From Paramecium sonneborni (Eukaryota; Ciliophora; Oligohymenophorea; Peniculida; Parameciidae), in contig CAJJDN010000113.1 in the NCBI GenBank assembly GCA_905182985.1, positions 314,479 to 378,478 on the forward strand: a DNA stretch of 64,000 bases, written 5' to 3'. A model generated the notes under the pieces. The model saw only the letters and a list, made by a program, of their open reading frames with translations. It did no database searches and was not told the DNA's origin. This document shows, piece after piece, positions 11,395-22,693 of the stretch. Within the stretch, counting starts at the first letter, position 1. Every line of letters begins with the position of its first letter. The translations under genes were made by a program, and so were the position numbers.

Positions 11395-12770
11395 TCATTA
11401 ATGTTTTGCTCTTTGTAATAGATTATTTAATTTGTTTAGTCTTTCATCTATACTATGTAAATCTTCACAACTTGCCTCCATTTTACTTGAAGGAGTAGTT
11501 ATAATTGTATTTTCCTTATTTTTTTCTCTTAGATCTCTCAATCTTTTTAATAGTCTCTGTTCTTCTGGATCTTCAAACTTTTTGGATTCATTTGTTTATG
11601 AAACTTTTTATTTTTTAAATAAATTTGAATTTGATTATTTTAATTTTTAAGATGTTTTGCGAGAAGAGTTTGATCTAGCTGAAGGACTTTGCTCAGTTTT
11701 TTTTGAATTTGATTTGCGTCTAAAAGATGATTCAGTGTCACTATCAAAACTATCCTTCCTAAGCTAAATATATCAAATATAATTTATACTCTGATAGGAG
11801 TTGTTTTTTCTGCACTTTTTTTTTTAGATAATACTTTATTGATACTACTTGAAGCCTTTAATTAATTAGAAGATTTGGAAGTTGAAGGAGATCTTGAAAT
11901 ATTTGACTAGAATTTTGTTTTAGATTTTGTTAAAGTTTATTAAAGTTCTTATTCTAAAGATGTAATCCTTTATTTATTTTTTTTATCTTAATTTTTTAAT
12001 AGATGATTTTCATCTATAATTTACTAAAGACAATCTTCTAACTCTATCATTTTTTTAGTCATTTCTGCATTTGTATTTTCACTTTATAAATATTTGGATC
12101 TCAATTCCATATATTCTTGTTTGTTTACAGTAGTTGTAGATTATTAGTGAGCTAAATTTTTAAACTCTAAAATATCTCTATCCTTTTATTCTAATAGATT
12201 TTTCAAAAACTCAATTTCTTTATTTTATTCATTAATTAATTCTAAAGGATTAGTCTCATTTTTTTTAGATTCTAAGATAGTTGACAATTGCTTTGCTTAT
12301 TATTCATTCTCCTTTCTTAACCTTATTATTGTTTGTTTCATTTGTTAAATATTAGGTTACTCATTAAAATTAAGAGGTAGGGGATAATGAACTTTATCGA
12401 ATTCAACAATATAACTGAGAATCAAGTAACGCTTATTGTTTGGAGTCAAATTTTACTATTAATTTTATTTAGGCCTTTTATTTTTGATTTATTCTAAATC
12501 TTAAAAAGTAAGAATATCAATGTAGACCGTCTCAGTTTAATTTTTAATTGCAGATTATAACATCTTAATAAAAGTTGAGTATTTTTTATAATTTCCTGTT
12601 TTGGATGTTATTTCCTCAATATAAGATGCTTAAAAATTTGCAATCCAAGAATCTCCTGATTATTTAGATTCTATATCTATTGTCAAAACTTCGCTATTTG
12701 CATTTATATTTAAGATGTAGGTAATGTCATGAAAATTTCTTTCCACATTTATGTCAATGAGATCTTCCAT
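11395..12770 (-). CDS. VFL3: CCDC61 / VFL3 basal-body protein
   Basis: One 26-nt intron (about 11769-11794) leaves 450 codons. The N-terminal ~150 residues form the SAS-6/XRCC4-like head domain of CCDC61: a WIANF...YIEEITSKTGN segment aligns with the family's fingerprint, and NKRYLILSYIVEFDKVHYPLPL ends the head. A long coiled coil follows (about 11950-12380), then a Ser/Lys-rich tail and a short C-terminal helix. VFL3/CCDC61 dimerises and guides basal-body positioning, rootlets and anchoring; a role in basal-body positioning has been reported for Paramecium VFL3. Length is near the usual 450-510 aa. Gene symbol by homology. Confidence 0.88.
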
Positions 12771-13004
12771 TTTAAATTATAATTCAGTTAAATAAATTAA
12801 TCAGAATTCAAAAATTCATAAAATTAATTTTACTTCTAACTCATAATAATTTATTGATTAATGAATTATAATCTTTAGGAGATCATCTTTAAATTAATTT
12901 TGAGATTTTACAATACAATAAGTATTCTATCAATTTTTAGTTAATTTTTAAATATACATTATTTATATATTAATAATAATCTAAATAATTTATATATTAA
13001 AGAG

Positions 13005-13987
13005 ATGAATGATTAGCATTTTTATCATGGTTACTAATCCTAGAATCAAATAATAAAGGAAGGATATGCTTATGCAATCTCAACAATATGGTATTGATTA
13101 ATTTTCAATTTGCAGGTTTAGATAATTTTAAAATGCGATGAAAAATATAAATGGTGTTGATATCTCTAAAATTGGTGAGATAAAAAATAAAAATATAAGT
13201 GATAATCTTCATGAAATTAATACAAATTTTGATGGCTATTTAGTACCTCAATAACACAGTACGACATTTTAACGAGTTTATTCATTGAGATCGGATGCTA
13301 TTTATGGTTAAGATTACGACATTGTTTCAATCGATGTATGGAAATTTCTTAAAATGTATTACAATGCAGGTAAAGAATTTGAAGAAAAATGAATATAGAT
13401 TATGATATTGTAGTGTTTGTTACAAAACTTCTCCCAAATTTAACAAAATACTTTACTTGTGAAAATTTAGATGCTGGACTTTGCATTTGTTTGGATGTGA
13501 TAAACTTGATAATGGTCATTATTCAAAAAGATGATAAGAGTCTAATGAATGCATTAAAATTACCAGCTTGTCCCTCTTTAGAATTGGTTAAATTTAGAAC
13601 TTACTTATTTGCAATGACAGCTCATAAACTTGAATCTATAAAATTTATAAATTAAGGTCATCTTTATTATGATGGTAAGAAAGTTCCATTTAAAGGAAAT
13701 AAAACTTTAAAGGATATGGGAATTACTAAAGATATGTAGATAATCCTATCGTGCATAAATATGACTATGGCAGATGTTGATGTTGAGGAAGAGATTGAAA
13801 CTGAAGGAGATGAATAATAAATCGAATAAAGTAAAATTAAAATACACTAATAGATTTACGTACTAAACAAGAATTCTTAGAAATTTTAAAACTCAATTTG
13901 AATCAGTAATCTACTGAATAGTTGACTCTTAAATCTATCTAAGATATATAGCAATCTTTAGAGGAAAATGATTTCTTTTAAGTTTGA
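13005..13987 (+). CDS. DUSP-domain protein with ubiquitin-like fold
   Basis: Three introns (25, 29 and 23 nt) leave 302 codons. The N-terminus carries a DUSP domain (residues ~10-120): GYAYAISTIWFRQF, then the DYDIVSIDVWKFL block typical of DUSP modules in ubiquitin-specific proteases. The middle is helical. Residues ~225-265 read like a ubiquitin-like or SF3A1-type fold (GHLYYDGKKVPF...LKDMGIT). An acidic, Gln-rich tail ends the protein. There is no Cys/His protease core, so it is not itself a USP; it could be an adaptor in the ubiquitin pathway (inference). The second ATG-rich segment at 13389 is part of intron 2. Confidence 0.72.
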
Positions 13988-14431
13988 AATTTCATTTTTG
14001 AATAAATTGACAATTCTATGTTTTATTTAAACAAATAGATTTTTAAATATACATTCAACACTTTACATCATATTATATATTTTCAATCATTATTTAAAAA
14101 ATAATAAAAGCAACTAGAACTATGATTTCTAATAGTTCATCTTTATAATTTATTTTAAATGAATAATTAAATCACTTAAAATAGAAATAGTGTATTTAAT
14201 GCATTTTCGAATTTAAAATCACAATTATGTTTTGTATATAAAATTATCAGAATACATTTAAATTGACATGGATTTATTACGCTTTAATAAATTTGATTAA
14301 TCTATTTTAAATGAACCAATATCTTATATCCAACAATCTGATTCCTTGAGTTTTTTGAATTTATTAAGAAATCTAATAAATATTCCCATATATTAAAAAA
14401 CTTAATTAATATTTATTAAAAAAAAAAGAAC
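13988..14431. other. AT-rich intergenic region, no gene seen
   Basis: About 440 bp between the DUSP gene and the tRNA. All six frames contain frequent TGA or only low-complexity Ile/Asn/Lys/Leu stretches. The poly(A) run at about 14418-14427 reads as T-rich on the minus strand directly after the tRNA 3' end and is the likely RNA polymerase III terminator. Confidence 0.5.
14417..14427 (-). terminator. poly-T RNA polymerase III terminator of tRNA-Lys
   Basis: A run of ten or more T on the minus strand begins a few bases after the tRNA discriminator base, which is the standard Pol III stop signal. Confidence 0.75.
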
Positions 14432-14505
14432 CGCCCTCCAAGGGGGTCGAACCCTTGACATTTGGCTTAAAAGGCCAACGCTCTGACCAACTGAGCTAGG
14501 AGGGC
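14432..14505 (-). tRNA. tRNA-Lys (anticodon UUU)
   Basis: A 74-nt cloverleaf on the minus strand. The 7-bp acceptor stem GCCCTCC/GGAGGGC is perfect (14499-14505 with 14433-14439). The D arm has GCTC/GAGC around AGTTGGTCA. The anticodon stem TTGGC/GCCAA encloses loop CTTTTAA, giving anticodon TTT. The T arm is AAGGG/CCCTT around TTCGACC. The discriminator is G, with no encoded CCA. A T-run follows the 3' end. It reads AAA and AAG codons, which are abundant in this AT-rich genome. Confidence 0.97.
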
Positions 14506-14646
14506 TAGCTTGATAGTTATTGTTAATGAATTTAATAAATAGACTGATTAGTGATCATTAAAACTTTAATTCATTACTAAATGATAATTCTCTATAACTA
14601 TAATTCAAAGATTGATTACGAAGATGATTAGTATTAAGTTTTTTGA

Positions 14647-14928
14647 TCATTGAATTTTGGGTTTATAGTAGAGGTTACGATTACATAGAAAGTTACTATT
14701 TAAAAATTGTTCTTGTATCTAGGACAAAATTTTCATATTTTGTTTGATATGATCTAAAATTTGATATTTTTATTTATTTTAATAAGTTTAAGCTAATTCT
14801 TGCAAAGATTGATGAACTTTTTTGAGAGTTTGTGTCTACAGTTATTGTGATTGAACTTCTTCAAATAATTTCCAAATAATGAAGATAGTTATGATAGTAA
14901 AATATATCGAAAAAAAAATGATTTCCAT
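14647..14928 (-). CDS. possible small membrane/coiled-coil protein (93 aa)
   Basis: ATG 14926-14928 to TGA 14647-14649 is open in the ciliate code without introns. Residues 3-20 are a hydrophobic helix (IIFFSIYFTIITIFIIW), followed by a Gln/Leu/Lys-rich coiled coil of ~55 residues. It begins 25 bp after the stop of the phosphotransferase gene, in the same frame. So it could be a tail-anchored-like small gene of its own, or (less likely) a readthrough extension of that gene. No family recognised. Confidence 0.4.
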
Positions 14929-14952
14929 AAAATAATTTATTATAATAAAATG

Positions 14953-16244
14953 TCATTTGTTTATTGAATTGATTTAAAAAATTTTAATGTTGAGTGTCTC
15001 TGATATCTATCTTGCTATGTTGTAGAGGAAATGTAAATGGATTAAAAAAGCAACAGTGGCAGCAAATTAAATTAAGCATGCTTCATTAATAATATTTTAT
15101 CCAAGTATTTAACCTGAAATAGTATTAAGTAGAATGACAACATAGATATAAATTGAATTTAAATATTCTGGTAATTATTAATTGCTGACATGATTAAGTG
15201 CTACAACCCCAACTGCTTTAGACATAGTAAATCCAACTGTGTACATATAAGCCCTCACATGATTCTATATTACATTATTTTGAGAAAATAAAATGCTGTA
15301 AAGAATAACAACATTAAAAAAGATAAAATATCTAAGTTGCTTAAATAAGGAAGCAATGGATGTAAATTTTTTAATTTTAAGGAAACTAAAAATAAATAAA
15401 AAATAATACACTGCAGGCATAGTAATAATAAGAGAAAATATAAACATAAGCATAACAAATTGGTTGATTTGAAAATCGAAGAACCAAGGTAATTTTTAGA
15501 CCCACATGTCACATCCTAAATAAGTGTTGAATAATACCATAGTATGCAGTTGCTGCAAAGACTACAGCCACACTTACAGTACCTTCTGCAGCTGCATTTA
15601 TTATTGGTAAATTCATTTCATGAGTATAATATTCTTCATGAGCAATTACATAGAATGGTACAGAGGGAATTATGTATAGGATGACAGAGAAAATTGTATT
15701 GCCAAATTACATTGCAGTAGTCATACTTGTGCCTATTTGAAGAACATAAATAGTAGATCAATACCCTGGAGCAATATTATCATAGAATCAAAGTTGTGAT
15801 CCAAAATCATTCCAAGAGGTGAGGAATTTTCTTATAAACAATTATTGTATTTATACTTGTTCTCCTTGCTTGCTTTCCATCCAGATTGTCGAAATTCTTG
15901 CTTAATATACATATATACCATATAAAGCATATGCAAGAAAGCTGTGAACCAGAGCAACCAATTTGGTATGAATCCTGCAAAGTTATCACCCATGACAAAA
16001 AAGAAAAGTATATGAGGCAAGATTATGCATGCTAATCCCATCAACGTTAATACATTAGGTCTAAAAATTAAGGTTGAAACAAATTCAAATACGCAACATT
16101 CATAGGTACAAATCTTAGACAGAATTCAGCTAAAGGTGAAAGTATGTAATTGTATAACAGCGACTGATCTGTACCCTTATAACGATAACTCTTCAAGTAA
16201 TGTAAATGTGTAGGTGCTATAAAGTCGTAGTTGAGGTATTTCAT
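14953..16244 (-). CDS. CDP-alcohol phosphotransferase (choline/ethanolamine phosphotransferase)
   Basis: The complete catalytic signature DG(x)2AR(x)8G(x)3D(x)3D is present (about 15745-15900: NLDGKQARRT, then LGMILDHNFD), interrupted by a 26-nt intron just after RRT; a 22-nt intron lies just before it. About eight to ten hydrophobic segments flank the motif, and the C-terminus (…LNIKIF) matches the family. The enzyme makes phosphatidylcholine or phosphatidylethanolamine from CDP-choline/ethanolamine and diacylglycerol in the ER/Golgi membrane; which head group it uses cannot be told from the sequence. Total length needs at least one more short intron. Confidence 0.9.
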
Positions 16245-16466
16245 AAATTAAAATTATTTATTTTAACTTTTCCACACTTTTTTCACAATCTTTTAGATTT
16301 TTTAAGTTTTCTAATGAAGATCTATATTTCCTACTTTAATAATAATGCTAAATAGATTAAATTAAAGAGACATAATCAAAATATTTAATTCCAACTAATG
16401 AATTTGATTGTTTTATTTAATTTTTTTAATATATGAATGTATAAATTAATTAATATATATTAATTT

Positions 16467-18082
16467 ATGTCAAGCACTTATTTAGAATAGGTGAGAGCGG
16501 CTTTTTCTTAGATCGAAGTCATTGAAAAGACAATCGTATTTTGTATGTAGAGCAAATAAGTGATTCCAAATTAGTCTGTTTTATTAGATCATAGAATTAA
16601 TAACTTAATTTAAATGGCGCAAAAGACTGCAGCTGATGCTTTAATATTAATTGATGGAGCAGATGGATGGAAAAAAGAGGAGATGAATTATTTGTAAGGA
16701 GTTGGAGGTTCTGGAGATGTTTGGGAGAACTTTTATGAAAGATTCAAAGAAATTAAAGATTATCATAAAAGAGTCACTAATGTATAAACTATGTAGAATA
16801 AAGTATATATATATATATATAATATTTGTCAGGTTGAATTTTACTATGAATAAGCTTTTGCACCACCATTTAAAGAACCATATTTCTCGGGAGAAGAACA
16901 TCATGGTAGATTTCTTGATATGCATGCTAGCTATAAGGAATTCTTGAATCTTAAGAAGTTAAAAGAAAGCAACAAAATCAAAATTGGAGATTATTTGTGG
17001 TATTTACAGAATTTTTAAAATTTTCATGATATTCCACTCTATATTAAAGAAAAAGAAGGAAGCAAATATAAGAGATATCTTATTAATATGTTAGAATATT
17101 TGCGTAGTTTTTATTAAAGAGTAGATCATTAATTTATTTTAGGTAAATCCATTATAAGATGTTAGCAAGATTGAATAAAAAATAGAAATTGATTTTTAAA
17201 CATAATGGGAAAATGGTTAAGTTAAAGGTTGGGAACATAGAAAAGAAGAAACTGAAGAAATAAGAGGACATCCTCATTATTGTGAAGCTTGTTAAAAGAA
17301 ATTCTAAAATGAAAATACATTTGTTAATCATTTTGATGGAAAAAAACATAAAGCATTGGCAAAACTAAAAGAAAAATAGATAGAATAAGTTATATAAGCT
17401 AGCAATTAATAAGAATAACCGAAAGAAGATAATGAAGGATAAAAAAAAAAGAAGATGGCATATTTAGAAGTGGGTATATTGTAATACAAAGAGAGTTTAT
17501 AATAATAATTAAATGATACAATGAATTTAGTTAGAAAGAAATAGAGTAGAAGATATGAAGAAAATGAAGATGAAGAAGCAATTCCTGTATAGGATTAATA
17601 ATTAGGTATTATATATTAATATACATATATATAAATTAGATTAACCTGAAGAAGCAAGTAGTGAAGATGAAAGTCCAATTTATAATCCAAAGAATCTACC
17701 ATTAGGTTGGGATGGAAGACCTATTCCATATTGGTTATATAAATTACATGGTTTAGGAGTAGAATATAAATGTGAAATATGTGGTAATACATCATATTGG
17801 GGAAGAAAAGCATTTGAAGATCACTTTTAAGGATGGAGACATTCTTATGGAATGAGGTAATTATAAATCCAATTATATTTTAGATGTTTGAGAATCCCAA
17901 ATACTTTACATTTCAAAGAAATAACAAAAATTTAAGATGCGATAAATTTATATAAAAAAATATAGCATGATCAAGAAAGGAGTAAATTTAGACCAGAATA
18001 TGAAGAAGAGTATGAAGATACAGATGGAAACTTGCTTAATAAAAAAACTTATTATGATTTAAAAAAGTAGGGATTGTTGTGA
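16467..18082 (+). CDS. SF3A3: splicing factor 3A subunit 3 (SF3A3/Prp9)
   Basis: Four introns (30, 22, 34 and 27 nt) leave 501 codons, essentially the size of human SF3A3. In order: helical N-terminus; the family block [10 protein letters not shown]...YLWYLQNF...[13 protein letters not shown]; a U1-type C2H2 zinc finger ([12 protein letters not shown]...HFDGKKH, about 17267-17350); an acidic linker; and the highly conserved C-terminal matrin-type finger ([32 protein letters not shown]-like). SF3A3 is part of the SF3a complex in the U2 snRNP and contacts the branch-site region in the nucleus. Intron 1 is mostly a TA repeat. Gene symbol by homology. Confidence 0.95.
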
Positions 18083-18132
18083 AAATATAAGCCATGATAT
18101 AAGTTAACATATAAAAAATATTTTTGGTTTTA

Positions 18133-19127
18133 ATGAATCAGTGGAAATTTGTTCGTAATGCTGTTGGATTGTTCGGTTCTGCAGTTCATGAAGGATAAAC
18201 AAAAATTGGAACAGAATTGGCACCAAGAGCACTTAGAGAAGGAGGTCTTATCTCTGCACTTTATAATTTGGGTTGGGAAATCAATGATATGGGAGATATC
18301 TAAGGTAAGAATTACAAAATACACAACTACAAAAGTCAACAGTTTCGTAATAGCTAATAGATAGGAATTATAAATGGAGAAATTAACAAAAGGTCATTTG
18401 AAATTGCTAAATAAAATAAGTTTATGCTTAATATAGGTGGAGATCATGGTGTGGCTAGTGGTTCTATTCATGGATTACTATAACATTATGGAGATGAATT
18501 AAGAGTTGTTTGGGTAGATGCTCATGCTGATTGCAATTATGAACTTGGACCAAATAGAAATTATCATGGAATGCCTTTAGCTCATTTGTTTGGTTCAATT
18601 AATGAATCAATCAAAGGTTTTGAGTGGTTGAAACATAGATTGGACCCAAAAAATATCATTTATATTGCTATTAGAGATATAGATCCTATGGAAAGAGAAT
18701 TCATTAGAGATTAAAAAATAGTGTATTACGGGATGGATGAAATCATAGAATTAGGAATTGGATAAGTTATGAATAGAATTCTTAAATAATTTGAAGGAAA
18801 ACCAATACATGTCAGTTTTGATGTTGATTCAATCGATCCTGAATATGCACATGGAACTGGAACACTAGTAGATGGAGGAATAACATATAGAGAGGCTCAC
18901 TATTTACTTAGAAAATTAGCATCCTCAAAATAATTAGTAGGAATGGATTTAGTTGATATTAATCCAAAGTTGGAGAAGTCATCTGAATTTAGAGAAGAGT
19001 TTTTTGGAGATTTCTAATAAGTTTTATTATTAATAATTATTAGATTGGTAGAATTTAAGGAACATAAACAGTTGCTTTAGGAATTGAATTAATTGCTTCT
19101 GCTTTGGGTAGAACTCTTGTTTTGTGA
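18133..19127 (+). CDS. arginase
   Basis: One 23-nt intron (about 19020-19042) leaves exactly 324 codons (323 aa). The Mn2+-binding ureohydrolase motifs are all present: GGDHGVASGS (about 18438), DAHADCN (about 18520) and SFDVDSIDP (about 18817), followed by the conserved GG(I)TYRE segment and a C-terminal glycine-rich end. Arginase hydrolyses L-arginine to ornithine and urea, feeding polyamine and proline synthesis. The GGDH...DAHADCN...VDGG pattern favours arginase over agmatinase. It starts 50 bp after SF3A3 on the same strand. Confidence 0.9.
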
Positions 19128-20075
19128 ATATTTGTATATAAATTAAATCAACAAATATTTTATTTATTATATATTTCTTTATAAATCAGTATTTTTATTC
19201 ATTTATCATAATTAAGAGTCAAATGAAGAGTAAAATCTAAATTTAATTGATTTTTAATTAGTTTTAATTTTAACATCATTAATTAAATGTAGATAATTTT
19301 CAAAATAGTTTTCAAAGTTTAGGATTATATTAAATCATAACCCCTAGCAACTAACATGTTTGATAAAATCGATAAAACTTTTAACATTCTTTATTCGATT
19401 TATTTAAATTTAATAAGAAAATAAAATTTATTTTTATATATATATTATTTTTGTTCCAATTTAATATGAATCTCTTCATTGTTTCTGCTTTAATTCTATA
19501 ATATAATGGGTAAGAAATTATTTAATATCAAAAATTAAAAATCTTTTTATAATTAAATCTCTAAAAATAAATCTATTTTCTTTTCAAATGAAATATTATT
19601 GAATCCTAAGATATACCCATAAAGTATGAGATTCGAATTAAGTAATTAAGAATCAATCTCAATTCAATATTAAAAGTTTATTTTGTGAAGAATAGTACAT
19701 ATTAAAATTTCTTGATCAGCTAATCAGAATATATATTTTTTTATATATTTGTATCTAAATTTTTGTTGATTTCTGTAATCAACTCTTTGCAATGTAAGAG
19801 TTTTAAATATAAATCTTAAATGTAAAAGGAAATCAATTAAAAAATATCATTAATTTTTAATTAGAATGCTATTTTTAATCAAAAGATTTCCATATATTTT
19901 TAAGTTTAAAATATCACAAAAATGAACATATTTTTTGATATAAATAATAAATCGTTTTTTAAAATTCTAGACCGATATAATTTGTCAAATTAAGAATTGA
20001 GATAAATTTTACGACATGAGTCTTATAAGCTTTTAAATATTAAAAATACAATTTTTATTATAAATATTCTAGAAT
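19128..20075. other. long AT-rich intergenic region, no gene seen
   Basis: About 950 bp between two convergent 3' ends (arginase and the minus-strand gene at 20076). No frame shows family-like composition; short open frames are Ile/Leu/Asn/Lys/Phe noise. This is unusually long for the local gene density. Confidence 0.45.
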
Positions 20076-20560
20076 TCATTTTAATCTAATAAATCTTTTA
20101 ACTTCATCAATTGAATTTGTTATTTTATAATTACCATGAATATCCTTTTCTTAACAATTTTTTAATGCTCTATTTGTATCACTACAAAATACTAATACTT
20201 CATTTTGAAATTTTAATTCTGAAAATAGAAATAATAAAAGTTCCAAACCTGCAAAATAATTAATTTTTTCTTTTTCTAATCTAACCATATCTGTGACTAT
20301 TCTAAAGTTTGAATGATCAAGCAGAGTTATCTATCTAAAGAGTTTGACTTAGTTTACTGCATCCTCTGTTGAAATGCATTATACAATTGATATATCTTCG
20401 AACTATTCTTCTACTTCCTGTATTAATTTAGAATTATTTTCTGGATTAATTTTATAAATCAATAAAATACATAAATTAAAATAAAGGATTAGAGGATTGG
20501 TATTCCATTAGAATACCAATATTAATAGAGATTAAAAAGATTACGATTATCTTCTGTAGT
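20076..20560 (-). CDS. unrecognised protein, 5' end unresolved
   Basis: Minus strand, ending at TGA 20076-20078. The frame reads ILLIYKINPENNSKLI, then ...FRIVTDMVRLE...AGLELLLFLF...VLVFCSDTNRALK...ITNSIDEVKRFIRL. Alternating hydrophobic beta strands and helices suggest a small alpha/beta (flavodoxin/receiver/TIR-like) fold; the 'TDM-R ... AGLELL ... VFCS' pattern is only suggestive. No in-frame ATG precedes it, so a 5' intron, a truncated gene or a pseudogene is possible. The perfect 10-bp inverted repeat at 20496-20520 lies inside its 5' part. Confidence 0.45.
20496..20520. repeat. perfect 10-bp inverted repeat, 5-nt loop
   Basis: Arms ATTGGTATTC (20496-20505) and GAATACCAAT (20511-20520) around CATTA. 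It lies between the 5' part of the minus-strand gene ending at 20076 and the histone H3 start at 20686. Confidence 0.8.
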
Positions 20561-20685
20561 TACTTATAAAAAAAATGATATGAGTGCGAGATATTCTAAT
20601 TCAACCAATCATAAGACAGAATTACTAATTTTAATTATATTAATTCTCTTTGTATTATTTAAAAAAATAAATTAAGAAAATATAA

Positions 20686-21108
<423 letters not shown>

Positions 21109-21300
21109 TCAATTAAAATTATATTCAATTAAATTTGATAAACTTTAATTTTTTTATAATAATATTTTAAATAATGTTATCTATAACTATTTATTATTCA
21201 TTTATTGCTTTATATACAAATATCATCTTTTTAAAAGCATTTTTTCTTCTTAAAAAAATTATATTTAATTTTTGATTATATAATTAATGAATATTTATAG

Positions 21301-22426
21301 TCATTTAATTTTAGAATATATTTACTTTTTCTTTACTACCTTTTAAGTTTGACTTTAAGGTTTAGTTGCTTTTTTAGAAACAGAAGATTATGCCCTTGCT
21401 GATTTTCTGTTAGTTTAAGGTGTATCAAGTATTTTTGAATTGTTTAATGGTTAAAGATTCTCTTTTGATGAAGTGTTTAGTTTAGAAGGTTTTAAAATTG
21501 ATTTTTATGCAGGTGGAAGTTATTCAAAACTTTAACTAATTGAAGTAGGCATAGGAGGTTTACAATCAGATTTATGTATTGAAGAGCGATTTAGTTTTTC
21601 AACAGATTTTCGATCAGTATCACAATTTTTAGTGTCCTTTCTATCAGATCTTTCTGATCTTAATGTTTTTTGCATAGATTGTTATTTACCACTTAATTAA
21701 TTCATATATTTTTCTTCAATTTTACTTTTTTCAACTTATAATTTTGCATTCCTTTCTTCCAATTAATATATTTATTCACTTAAAACTCTTGTTCTCTCTT
21801 CAACAAGATGATGTATATCTTATTATGAACTTTATTATCTATTCTCTAATAACTAAATATTTTTGTCAATCAATTCTTATTTTTCCTATTGCATTTATAT
21901 AATTTTATACTTATTCTAGTTATAATACAAGGTTATATAATTTCATATTTTTTTCCTTATATACTTTTTTTAATTCTTCCAATTCTTCATTAAAGGAATT
22001 AATTTTGTTTTTTAATTAATTATTTTCAACTTCATAATATTCTTTTTAAGATTTAAATTATTTTGCATGAGCTTATTTAATCAATTCTAATTCTTCTGAA
22101 TTTGTTTGTTGAGTCTACTCATTTTTTTCATATTTTTCTAATTTTTCTTTCAATTCTTAATTCTCTATTCTTAATTTTATTATTCTATCAGCTTCACTTG
22201 GTTATACAAGAATAGGAGGTTTACTATCAACAACAAATTACACTTCCTTAGGTCCACTTTCATCATGCACAGACGATTTTCTAATTTTTTCTAATGATGT
22301 ATAAGAATCTCTCTTTGTTTTAAAATGTTTCTCCTCACTCTAGCACTCTTATGTAATTTTTTTTCGAAATTATTCAAATTATTCCCAATGATTTGAACTA
22401 TTATCTAATGATTAGTCTAAACTCAT
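21301..22426 (-). CDS. coiled-coil protein with basic Ser-rich tail (366 aa)
   Basis: One 25-nt intron (about 21882-21906) leaves exactly 367 codons. Residues ~100-270 form a continuous coiled coil (Leu/Glu/Lys/Gln heptads). The C-terminal 110 residues are rich in Ser, Lys, Pro and Thr and look disordered. No catalytic domain and no family recognised; cytoskeletal or basal-body proteins of this shape are common in Paramecium. Its 3' end faces that of the histone H3 gene, about 190 bp apart. Confidence 0.75.
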
Positions 22427-22693
22427 AGCAGTTAATAAATTTCAAATATATATTAATTAAAAAATTATCATTTGTTTTTAATTAATATAAAATATCTCTT
22501 ATAAAACAAAATCTTAAATATTAAAACTCTTAAGAAAATGTTTATTAAAATGATAACTACAATAAATTTTGGATAGTTTAAATTTCAACTTTCTTAGAAG
22601 AATGATTTATAATATTCAAATTTTTATTCATTTTAATCAATTTTATTTTGAAACAAACTTATATAAATTTGATATTATTAACATTTTGTTTTT

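Noticed and set aside
16647..16947. Overlapping ORFs on both strands
   Set aside because: Both are shadows of SF3A3 exons 1-2 and its TA-rich intron.
18130..18364. ORFs on both strands at the arginase 5' end
   Set aside because: Shadows of arginase, whose motifs and exact length are clear.
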